A program made the position numbers and the translations under genes. DNA of 29,599 nt from JAFGMR01 sp964632755 (GTDB lineage: Archaea > Halobacteriota > Methanosarcinia > Methanotrichales > Methanotrichaceae). The DNA lies in assembly GCA_964632755.1 (NCBI GenBank), contig CAZWDT010000038.1, positions 1 through 29,599 of the forward strand, read 5' to 3'. This document shows positions 23,000-29,599 of the stretch, in pieces (position 1 is the stretch's first letter; each line of letters opens with the position of its first letter). The notes under the pieces were generated by a model. The model was not told the origin of the DNA and ran no database searches. It was given only the letters and a program-made list of their open reading frames with translations.

Positions 23000-24151
23000 T
23001 CATTCAAATGCATGAACCACCACAGCCTCCCCCGCATCGAGCCCTTCCAGATCCTCGGGCACCAGGACGAAACCATCCGCACGGGCAGCGGAGCTGAGGA
23101 TTCCCGCGCCGGTCGACATGATCGGATGGGCAAAGCCCCCATCGAGCGAGACGCGGGAGAAGGTGGTGTATCCTGGTCGCGAGGCGATCTTTCGAGAGAG
23201 GGTCGCTTTGATCGTTGGAGTGCGATCGTTGAGATGGGCAAGCCTCTTCACAGCGGGGCGAACGAGCAGATAGAGGGCGGCGAGGGCTGCAACCGGGTAG
23301 CCGGGAAGGCAGATCACAGGCCGATCTGCAAAGGTCCCGATCGCAGTCGGCTTTCCAGGCGTAAGACGCAAGCCATGGTAGAGCAGACGATCGAGCGCGC
23401 CCGGTGCATAATCCTTATCCCCGATCGAGGTTCCCCCGGAGAGGAGGATGAGATCGGAGCGGGCGCTCGCCTCAAGTGCTGATCGGATCATCTCGGGATC
23501 ATCAGGGACGATGCCCTCGAGCCGCGCTTCACCTCCCCACATCTCCACATAGAGGCGTGCCATCAGCCCGTTTACCTCGCGGGCCTGGCCGGGAAGCGGC
23601 GGGACACCGTCGAGCGGCACGAGCTCGCCACCGGTGGGGATGATGGCCACCCTGGGAAGCCTGAATACCTTAAACCTCATGATGCCTAGCGCCCCCAAGA
23701 GGGCGATATCCGCTGGCCGCATCCTGTGTCCCTTTGAGAGAACGGTCGATCCGCATGAGACGTCCTCGCCCGCCCTGGATACGTTTCGAGATGGATGGAC
23801 ATGGGCAAAGGCCTCGACGAGATCCTCTCGCATGAGGGAGTCCTCCTTCATCAACACAGCATCGAATCCCACAGGGATTGGCGCTCCAGTCCTGATCGGC
23901 ACCGCCCCTACACCAAGCTCCAGATAGGCTGGAGAGAGGGGGGTTCCTCCCACAGTCTCGGCCGAGCGCACAGCGTAGCCGTCCATTGCCGCACGATCGA
24001 AGAAGGGAAGGTCTATTGAAGAGATGATATCCCGGGATAGAACCCGGCCGATGGATCGGTCGAGGTCGACCTCCTCCTCAATAGTCACCGGCCGACACAA
24101 TTCGATGAGAGCCCTCTCGGCCTCATATACACTAGATAGCTCTCGAAACAT
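23000..24151 (-). CDS. moeA: Molybdopterin molybdotransferase MoeA
   Basis: Inserts molybdenum or tungsten into adenylylated molybdopterin; methanogens need it for formylmethanofuran dehydrogenase. The 383-residue protein has the MoeA domains in order: N-terminal SSIDLPFFDRAAMDGYAVR, the domain with IRTGAPIPVGFDAVLMKEDS, then the MogA-like domain with PTGGEL, REVNGLM, LLSGGTSIGDKD, GKPTAIG and CLPGYPVAAL, and a C-terminal beta domain (ATLSRKIASRPGYTTFSRV). The start ATG 24151 agrees with the family (SSVYEAERAL). It lies 55 nt upstream of the CobT-like gene, and is divergent from ppsA across about 180 nt of intergenic DNA. Confidence 0.95.
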   Translation of the reverse strand: MFRELSSVYEAERALIELCRPVTIEEEVDLDRSIGRVLSRDIISSIDLPFFDRAAMDGYAVRSAETVGGTPLSPAYLELGVGAVPIRTGAPIPVGFDAVLMKEDSLMREDLVEAFAHVHPSRNVSRAGEDVSCGSTVLSKGHRMRPADIALLGALGIMRFKVFRLPRVAIIPTGGELVPLDGVPPLPGQAREVNGLMARLYVEMWGGEARLEGIVPDDPEMIRSALEASARSDLILLSGGTSIGDKDYAPGALDRLLYHGLRLTPGKPTAIGTFADRPVICLPGYPVAALAALYLLVRPAVKRLAHLNDRTPTIKATLSRKIASRPGYTTFSRVSLDGGFAHPIMSTGAGILSSAARADGFVLVPEDLEGLDAGEAVVVHAFE

Positions 24152-24333
24152 CGAGCCATCCTAAGGCCAACTCGAATATAATCCCTCGGTTCTATCTCAC
24201 AGTCAAAATAATCATATACCACTACCGGCGTCCAAATGGGATAAGACTAATAAACGGTGCGATAGATGGATGGATCAGCGAATCCTTGCTGGTTTGATAT
24301 GATGAAGAGATGCTGATAGAGAGATGATTTAAG

Positions 24334-26610
24334 ATGTCTACTGTTGTTTGGCTTGAAGAGGTGGGCAAGGAGGACGTTCCCATGGTCGGCGGCAAGGGAG
24401 CAAGCCTTGGTGAGATGATCAACATAGGCGTTCCCGTCCCCGGAGGCTTCGCGGTGACCGCCCAAGGATACCATGACTTTCTGGATAGGTCGGGGATCGC
24501 AAGGGAGCTTTTCGATGCGCTGAAGGTGAACGTGAACAATAACGAGGAGCTCGAGAGGGCATCGATTCAGGCCAAGGAGCTGATCCTGAAGGCAGATGTC
24601 CCCGAGGCTATCGAGAAGGCCATAAAGGAGAGATACCAGGAACTCTGCGAGAGGGAGGGGGAGGAGGTCTTCGTGGCAGTGAGGTCGAGCGCCACCGCCG
24701 AGGACCTGCCAGACGCGAGCTTCGCGGGACAGCAGGAGACCTTCCTCAACGTGAGGGGCGCGGATCATGTATACGAGGCCGTAAAGAAGTGCTGGGCCTC
24801 CCTCTATGGGGCGAGGGCGATCTTCTACAGGGTAGAGCAGGGCTTCGAACACGAGAAGGTCTACCTATCCGCAATCGTCCAGAAGATGATAGACTCGGAG
24901 AAGTCCGGGGTCATGTTCAGCTCCGACCCCATAAGCGGAGATCCCCGCGTGATCATCGAGAGCGCTTGGGGGCTCGGAGAGACCGTTGTGAGCGGAAGCG
25001 TCTCTCCTGACAACTATGTGGTGGATCGAAAGAGCAAGAAGATCATCGGGAGAACGATCGCGAAGAAGGAGATCATGACCGTGCGGGACCACAAGACCGG
25101 CGAGACGGTGACGCTTCCCGTGCCGACGGAGAAGAAGGAGGCGGTCGTTCTTTCCGACACGGAGATCATGGATCTCGTCAAGCACGCCGAGGTCTTGGAG
25201 CGGCACTACGGAATTCCTCAGGATATCGAGTTCGGAGTGGAGGAGGGAAAGATCTTCATATTGCAGTCGAGGCCGATTACCACCATCCATCCAAAGGCTG
25301 CCCCAACCGAGCCTAAGCCGGCAGAGCAAGAGCAGAAGGTGCTCGTAAGAGGACTCGGGGCATCTCCCGGATTGGTCTCCGGGACGGTCAAGATCGTGAC
25401 CGGCTCAGGCGACCTGGACAAGGTCCTGCAGGGCGATATCATGGTCACCGAGATGACCATGCCGGATATGGTCCCTGCCATGAAGCGGGCCGCGGCAATC
25501 ATCACCGACGAGGGCGGTATGACCTGCCACGCAGCCATTGTGAGCCGGGAGCTTGGATGTGCTGCCGTCGTTGGGACTAAGACGGGAACGAAGATCCTGA
25601 ACGACGGAATGATCGTGACCGTCGACGGCAGGAAGGGCAGGGTCTACGAGGGAGCGGTCGCAAAAGCCGAGAAGCCTGCAACGGCTCCGGCTGCGACGGT
25701 ATCATACAAGCCTGTGACCGCGACCGAGATCAAGGTCAACGTATCCATGCCGGAGGCTGCAGAACAGGCCGCAGCAACCCTGGCCGACGGCGTAGGCCTC
25801 CTTCGGGTCGAGCACGTGATACTGGGGCTCGGAAAGACACCGAGGTACTTCATCAAGCACGGACGAAGCGATGAGTACGTCGACGAGCTCGTCAAGGGCA
25901 TAAAGTTGGTAGCCGACGCGTTCTATCCTAAGCCGGTCTGGGTCCGCACGCTCGATGCTCCCACCGACGAGTTCAGGGGGATGGAAGGAGGAGAGAACGA
26001 GCCAGAGGAGCATAACCCGATGCTCGGTTGGCGCGGCATAAGGAGAGACCTCACCGACACCGACCATTTCCGCCTCGAGATGGCAGCCTTCAAGAAGCTT
26101 CACGAGCAAGGAGACGACAACGTCGGGATAATGCTCCCGATGGTCCAGGAGGCAAGCGAGCTATCCCGCGCAAAGCAGATCATGCGCGAGGAAGGGCTCG
26201 ACCTCGATAAAATCGATGTCGGAATCATGGTCGAGACGCCGGCAGCCGCCCTTACAATAGAGGAGTTCATAGAAGAGGGACTCGACTTCATCTCCTTTGG
26301 CACAAACGATCTTACGCAGTACACGCTTGCCGTCGACAGGAACAACGAGAACGTTGCAGGCCTTTACAACGAGTTCCATCCAGCTGTGATCAAGCTGATC
26401 GAGTACGCCGTCGAGAGGTGCAACAAGGCAGGCGTCAAGACATCCATCTGCGGCCAGGCCGGATCCTACCCGGAGATGGCAAAGAGGCTCGTTGAGATCG
26501 GCATCACCAGCATTTCAGCGAATATTGACGCTGTAGCAACGGTCAGGGAGACCGTGGCCAGGGCAGAGCTCATCATGATGCTCAAGGCCCTCAGGGAGAG
26601 AAAAGATTGA
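24334..26610 (+). CDS. ppsA: Phosphoenolpyruvate synthase
   Basis: Converts pyruvate and ATP to PEP, AMP and phosphate, the first gluconeogenic step after acetyl-CoA is carboxylated to pyruvate. The 758 residues contain the ATP-grasp domain (VGGKGASLGEM near 18-28, VRSSATAEDLPDASFAGQQETFLNV about 116-140, GVMFSSDPISGDPRVIIESAWGLGE), the swivelling phosphohistidine domain with GGMTCHAAIVSRELG where H399 is the phosphorylated residue, and the C-terminal PEP/pyruvate TIM barrel (MLGWRGIRRD, GIMVETPAA, FGTNDLTQYTL, ICGQAGSYPE). Length agrees with archaeal PpsA. Its stop overlaps the mfnA start (TTGA). ATG 24334 is the family start; its Shine-Dalgarno is weak. Confidence 0.97.
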   Translation: MSTVVWLEEVGKEDVPMVGGKGASLGEMINIGVPVPGGFAVTAQGYHDFLDRSGIARELFDALKVNVNNNEELERASIQAKELILKADVPEAIEKAIKERYQELCEREGEEVFVAVRSSATAEDLPDASFAGQQETFLNVRGADHVYEAVKKCWASLYGARAIFYRVEQGFEHEKVYLSAIVQKMIDSEKSGVMFSSDPISGDPRVIIESAWGLGETVVSGSVSPDNYVVDRKSKKIIGRTIAKKEIMTVRDHKTGETVTLPVPTEKKEAVVLSDTEIMDLVKHAEVLERHYGIPQDIEFGVEEGKIFILQSRPITTIHPKAAPTEPKPAEQEQKVLVRGLGASPGLVSGTVKIVTGSGDLDKVLQGDIMVTEMTMPDMVPAMKRAAAIITDEGGMTCHAAIVSRELGCAAVVGTKTGTKILNDGMIVTVDGRKGRVYEGAVAKAEKPATAPAATVSYKPVTATEIKVNVSMPEAAEQAAATLADGVGLLRVEHVILGLGKTPRYFIKHGRSDEYVDELVKGIKLVADAFYPKPVWVRTLDAPTDEFRGMEGGENEPEEHNPMLGWRGIRRDLTDTDHFRLEMAAFKKLHEQGDDNVGIMLPMVQEASELSRAKQIMREEGLDLDKIDVGIMVETPAAALTIEEFIEEGLDFISFGTNDLTQYTLAVDRNNENVAGLYNEFHPAVIKLIEYAVERCNKAGVKTSICGQAGSYPEMAKRLVEIGITSISANIDAVATVRETVARAELIMMLKALRERKD

Positions 26611-27758
26611 GAGAGGAAGGCTTATCGACCGAGGAGGTCAGGCGGATACTGGCCGGGATGCGCGAAAAGGACTACCGCTACGACCGGTTCCTGTCCACAA
26701 TGTGCACCGTGCCGCATCCAATCGCCGTGGAGGCCCACGACCTCTTCATGGAGACCAACCTTGGTGATCCCGGCCTCTTTCCCGGGGCCTCCGAGATCGA
26801 GAGGCTGGTAATCGAGATGATGGGGGAGATGCTGGGATCTCCCAATGCCGTGGGCTACGTATCCACAGGCGGGACCGAGTCCAACATCCAGGCAATCCAC
26901 GCAGCCAGGAACGCCTTTCGCCGGAAATCCCCGAAGGGGGGGAACATCGTCGTACCCCAGTCGGCCCACTTCTCCTTCGATAAGATCGGCGACCTGCTCA
27001 ACCTGGAGGTAAGGAAGGCGAGGATGGACGCTGATCTGAAGGTGGATTTGGATCATGTGGAGGATCTGGTCGACAGGGAGACCGTGGCCCTGGTAGGCAT
27101 CGCCGGGACGACCGAGTTCGGGCAGGTGGATCCCATTCCGGAGCTCTCCGAGATGGCGCTCGAACGGGAGATCTACCTTCATGTCGACGCCGCATTCGGG
27201 GGCTTCGTGCTTCCGTTTCTGGATCAACCTTACCGCTGGAACTTCGAGGTCGAGGGCGTCAGATCAATCACAATAGATCCCCATAAGATGGGCCTGAGCA
27301 CGATTCCAACAGGAGGCCTCCTATTTCGAGAGGCCGAGTTCCTCAACTTGCTCGCGACCGACACCCATTATCTGACCGTCGCAAAGCAGGCATCGCTGAC
27401 CGGCACGAGAAGCGGGGCTTCCGCTGCTGCTACATACGCAGTGATGATGAGGCTTGGCCGCTCAGGCTTCGTGGAGATCGTCAACCGATGCATGGAGCTT
27501 ACGAGACATCTCGTAACCCAGGCGAGGAAGATGGGGATTGAGCCCGTGATCGAGCCGGTTATGAACGTCGTTGGCTTGAGGGTGGACGATTTGCCGGGCG
27601 TAAGATCGAGGCTGATGGCGCGAGGCTGGCATGTATCGGTCTCCAGGGAGCCACAGGCCTTGCGCATAATAGTCATGCCCCACATCACCCGCCCAAACCT
27701 GGACATGTTCCTAGAAGACCTCTTTGCGGCAACGGGAGATCCGCCTTCCGGACGATAG
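26607..27758 (+). CDS. mfnA: L-tyrosine/L-aspartate decarboxylase MfnA
   Basis: A PLP-dependent decarboxylase that makes tyramine for methanofuran; archaeal homologues also make beta-alanine from aspartate for coenzyme A. The 383-residue protein shows STGGTESN (phosphate-binding, about 86-93), SAHFSFDK with the PLP-stacking H121, HVDAAFGGF with D194, and SITIDPHKMG with the Schiff-base lysine K227 after H226. Starts at TTG 26607, inside the ppsA stop (TTGA), with GGGAG upstream; this start matches the family N-terminus, and the overlap suggests translational coupling. Sequence alone does not decide tyrosine against aspartate. Confidence 0.93.
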   Translation: MREEGLSTEEVRRILAGMREKDYRYDRFLSTMCTVPHPIAVEAHDLFMETNLGDPGLFPGASEIERLVIEMMGEMLGSPNAVGYVSTGGTESNIQAIHAARNAFRRKSPKGGNIVVPQSAHFSFDKIGDLLNLEVRKARMDADLKVDLDHVEDLVDRETVALVGIAGTTEFGQVDPIPELSEMALEREIYLHVDAAFGGFVLPFLDQPYRWNFEVEGVRSITIDPHKMGLSTIPTGGLLFREAEFLNLLATDTHYLTVAKQASLTGTRSGASAAATYAVMMRLGRSGFVEIVNRCMELTRHLVTQARKMGIEPVIEPVMNVVGLRVDDLPGVRSRLMARGWHVSVSREPQALRIIVMPHITRPNLDMFLEDLFAATGDPPSGR

Positions 27759-27813
27759 GGAACACGAGCCTTCCGAACGCCGCTTAATTTTTCATATTAT
27801 TTATCAAATACGT

Positions 27814-27821
27814 CTATATAT
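27814..27821 (+). promoter_or_regulatory. TATA box of amt-glnK
   Basis: CTATATAT lies about 80 nt before the amt TTG; expected transcription start near 27840. Confidence 0.5.
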
Positions 27822-27847
27822 TCCCGCCGTGAAGGTCGGCTAATGAT

Positions 27848-27879
27848 TTGGACGACCGATCAAGAGAGGATTCGTCCAA
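27848..27879 (+). promoter_or_regulatory. Inverted repeat in the amt leader
   Basis: TTGGACGA (27848-27855) and TCGTCCAA (27872-27879) are exact inverted copies with a 16-nt spacer, located just after the expected transcription start and 18 nt before the amt start. CCGAT and ATCGG flank the inner and outer sides. It could be a repressor site or a leader hairpin covering the ribosome-binding site region. Confidence 0.5.
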
Positions 27880-27897
27880 TCGGTTGGTGATTATATC

Positions 27898-29106
27898 TTG
27901 ACACTGGATAGCGGAGATACCGCGTGGATTCTGGCCTCTACGGCCCTCGTGATGCTGATGACCCCTGGAGTGGGCCTCTTCTATGGAGGCTTGGTGAGGA
28001 GCAAGACAGTCGTATCCATGATCACCCTTTCCTTCATCGCCTTTGCCGTGGCGAGCATCCAGTGGGTACTCCTCGGTTACAGCCTCTCGTTTGGGACAGA
28101 CATTGGAGGCCTCGTGGGCGGCCTGGACTACCTCGGGCTTCGAGGCGTTGGAATGGATGGCGCACCTTTTGCGGGGAACATACCACATCTGCTCTACATG
28201 GCCTTCCAGCTGGTCTTTGCCGCGGTGACGCTCGCCATACTGACATCGGCCATGGCGGAGAGGATCAAGCTCTCCTCCTTCATCGTCTTCGGACTCCTCT
28301 GGACGACGCTCGTCTACGATCCCCTGGCCCACTGGGTCTGGGGCGGGGGATGGATTGCCAGGCTTGGAGCCCTCGACTTCGCGGGGGGCACGGTAGTACA
28401 TATAAGCTCGGGCTTCTCCGCCCTGGCACTTGCGCTCGTGATAGGCAAGAGGATAGGATTTGGTGAGAACACCATGGAACCCCATAACGTTCCAATGGCG
28501 TTGGTAGGAACTGGCCTTCTCTGGTTCGGCTGGTTTGGATTCAACGCGGGTTCAGCCCTTGCCGCCAATGGCCTTGCTGCAAACGCATTCGTCGTCACGA
28601 ACACGTCCGCTGCAGCTGGAGCACTTGCCTGGCTAATGGCAAGCTGGATCAAGGGCAAGCCCTCGTCACTAGGGATGGCAAGCGGCGCAATAGCAGGCCT
28701 CGTTGCCATAACACCCGCCGCCGGATATGTGGATGCGCTTTCGGCCATCGTCATCGGGGGCCTTGCCGGCGTGATCTGCTATGGCGCGCTCCTCTTCCGG
28801 CTCGGAAGGGGATGGGACGAAAGCCTCGACGCCTGGGCGGTCCATGGCATGGGCGGCCTCTGGGGCGCCCTCGCGACAGGGATATTCGCAAGCCCCCTCA
28901 TCAACGACTACACAGGCCTGCTCTATGGGAACTATAACCAGTTCGTAGCACAGATATTGGCAGCTGCCGCATCGGTGGCCTATGCCTTCGTAATGACGAT
29001 CGTGCTAGCAAAGATAGTGGACTCGACTATGGGGCTTAGGGTCTCCGAGGAAGAGGAGTATGTGGGTCTCGACATCGCCCAGCTCGGCGAGAGGGCCTAC
29101 GCCTAG
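27898..29106 (+). CDS. amt: Ammonium transporter Amt
   Basis: A 402-residue integral membrane protein of the Amt/Mep/Rh family, with about eleven hydrophobic segments, that imports ammonium. FYGGLVRSKTVVSMI near the N-terminus, DFAGGTVVHISSGFSALALAL with the first pore histidine, and DAWAVHGMGGLWGALATGIF with the second pore histidine are the family signatures. There is no cleavable signal peptide. The start is TTG 27898 with GGTGAT upstream, placing the outside N-terminus (TLDSGDTAW) as expected. Its stop is 12 nt from the start of the GlnK gene, the usual amt-glnK pair, so GlnK should plug this channel when nitrogen is plentiful. Confidence 0.97.
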   Translation: MTLDSGDTAWILASTALVMLMTPGVGLFYGGLVRSKTVVSMITLSFIAFAVASIQWVLLGYSLSFGTDIGGLVGGLDYLGLRGVGMDGAPFAGNIPHLLYMAFQLVFAAVTLAILTSAMAERIKLSSFIVFGLLWTTLVYDPLAHWVWGGGWIARLGALDFAGGTVVHISSGFSALALALVIGKRIGFGENTMEPHNVPMALVGTGLLWFGWFGFNAGSALAANGLAANAFVVTNTSAAAGALAWLMASWIKGKPSSLGMASGAIAGLVAITPAAGYVDALSAIVIGGLAGVICYGALLFRLGRGWDESLDAWAVHGMGGLWGALATGIFASPLINDYTGLLYGNYNQFVAQILAAAASVAYAFVMTIVLAKIVDSTMGLRVSEEEEYVGLDIAQLGERAYA

Positions 29107-29114
29107 GAGGTGAT
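29105..29114 (+). promoter_or_regulatory. Strong Shine-Dalgarno of glnK
   Basis: AGGAGGTGAT overlaps the end of amt and precedes ATG 29119 by 4 nt. It fixes the start at 29119; the in-frame GTG at 29110 lies inside it. Confidence 0.75.
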
Positions 29115-29118
29115 AGAT

Positions 29119-29448
29119 ATGAAGAAGATCGAGGCCATCATCCGGCCGGAGAGGTTCGAGCAGGTGAAGAGGGCGCTCGAGGAGAAGGGCTGCAATGCCA
29201 TGACCGTTATCGATGTCTCAGGAAGGGGCGAGCAGAAGGGGATCAAGCTCCAGTATCGAGGAGGCACGATGGATGTCGATCTCCTCCCCAAGATCAAGAT
29301 AGAGATCGTCGTCCAGGACGACATTGTGGACTCGGTATTGCAGAGCATATTCGAGGCTGGGAGAACTGGCAAACACGGGGATGGGAGGATATTCGTAAGC
29401 CCAGTCGAGATGACGGGCAAGGTGCGCACAGGCGAGATCCAGACGTGA
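29119..29448 (+). CDS. glnK: PII signalling protein GlnK
   Basis: A 109-residue trimeric PII protein that binds ATP/ADP and 2-oxoglutarate and blocks the partner Amt. MKKIEAIIRPERFEQVKRALEEKG is the typical N-terminus. The T-loop (about residues 37-55) contains QKG and LQYRGG; the Tyr at 46 is kept, but position 51, uridylylated in enterobacteria, is Met. The B-loop reads TGKHGDGRIFV, matching the P-loop-like nucleotide site, and the C-loop follows (VRTGEI). Uridylylation therefore seems unlikely, and control probably rests on ligand binding. The window ends 151 nt later. Confidence 0.95.
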   Translation: MKKIEAIIRPERFEQVKRALEEKGCNAMTVIDVSGRGEQKGIKLQYRGGTMDVDLLPKIKIEIVVQDDIVDSVLQSIFEAGRTGKHGDGRIFVSPVEMTGKVRTGEIQT

Positions 29449-29556
29449 TTCTCGCCTCCTCCTTTGCCTTGCGCATGGATTCTCTCCTGAGATCAACCGC
29501 GGGTCGTGAACTCAGAATTGGTTGGAATTTCTCTGGCATTGATAAGGGTGATAACT

Positions 29557-29577
29557 ATTGCCACCCAAGGAGGCAAT
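29557..29577. other. Small hairpin after glnK
   Basis: ATTGCC (29557-29562) pairs with GGCAAT (29572-29577) around a 9-nt loop. No T-run follows closely. The remaining 3' sequence to the window end shows no gene. Confidence 0.35.
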
Positions 29578-29599
29578 CACTCTCTTTCAAGATGCTTTG

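Noticed and set aside
27848..27879. Interpretation of the amt inverted repeat as a classical NrpR operator
   Set aside because: The half-sites do not match the known GGAA-N6-TTCC or GGTA-N6-TACC forms.

Overview
The window looks like a piece of a draft genome or MAG from an acetoclastic methanogenic archaeon of the genus Methanothrix (Methanosaeta). The strongest evidence is a head-to-tail array of four complete AMP-forming acetyl-CoA synthetase genes (9621-18825, minus strand); Methanothrix activates acetate with this enzyme rather than with Ack/Pta. Archaeal hallmarks support this: ribosomal protein S8e, archaeal Elp3, an archaeal-type CobT homologue, MfnA of methanofuran biosynthesis, DUF1699 and DUF1922 proteins, TTTATAAA-type promoters and oligo-T terminators. 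The GC-rich coding sequence would fit a Methanothrix harundinacea-like organism, but species assignment is inference.

Left part (1-9200): a 5'-truncated secreted pentapeptide-repeat protein with a 2TM pore-like C-terminus; an unusual tRNA-Arg(CCT) gene with an apparent 60-nt intron in the D-loop; hisG on the opposite strand; an assembly gap inside a 26-bp tandem repeat; then a plus-strand series of metallophosphoesterase, nitroreductase, Elp3, S8e, DUF1922, DUF1699, a YdjM/DUF457 membrane protein and a ribbon-helix-helix regulator.

Middle (9201-19100): the acs array. Each gene has its own Shine-Dalgarno, its own AT-rich promoter with a long leader, and its own oligo-T terminator, so the genes look individually transcribed and not like one operon. 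AT-rich palindromes sit just upstream of, or at, each TATA box. acs2 and acs3 share a 338-bp tract with no mismatch covering the C-terminal catalytic domain, which points to recent gene conversion. The acs2-acs3 spacer carries a repeated TGATTAGGCACA element and a possible structured RNA.

Right part (19100-29599): minus-strand MtaB-type methylthiotransferase overlapping an AI-2E family permease; a second gap whose two flanks are the same 55-bp sequence (probably an artefact or collapsed duplication); a 49-codon remnant of a zinc-type alcohol dehydrogenase; a CobT-like gene and moeA. Then, on the plus strand, ppsA and mfnA overlap by 4 bp, followed by amt-glnK for ammonium uptake and its control. 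ppsA leads carbon from pyruvate to PEP for gluconeogenesis, which fits an organism whose carbon enters as acetyl-CoA made by the acs array.

I did not find a clearly new multi-gene defence or mobile system. The most unusual signals are the D-loop tRNA intron, the acs gene-conversion tract with its shared upstream palindromes, and the structured acs2-acs3 spacer.
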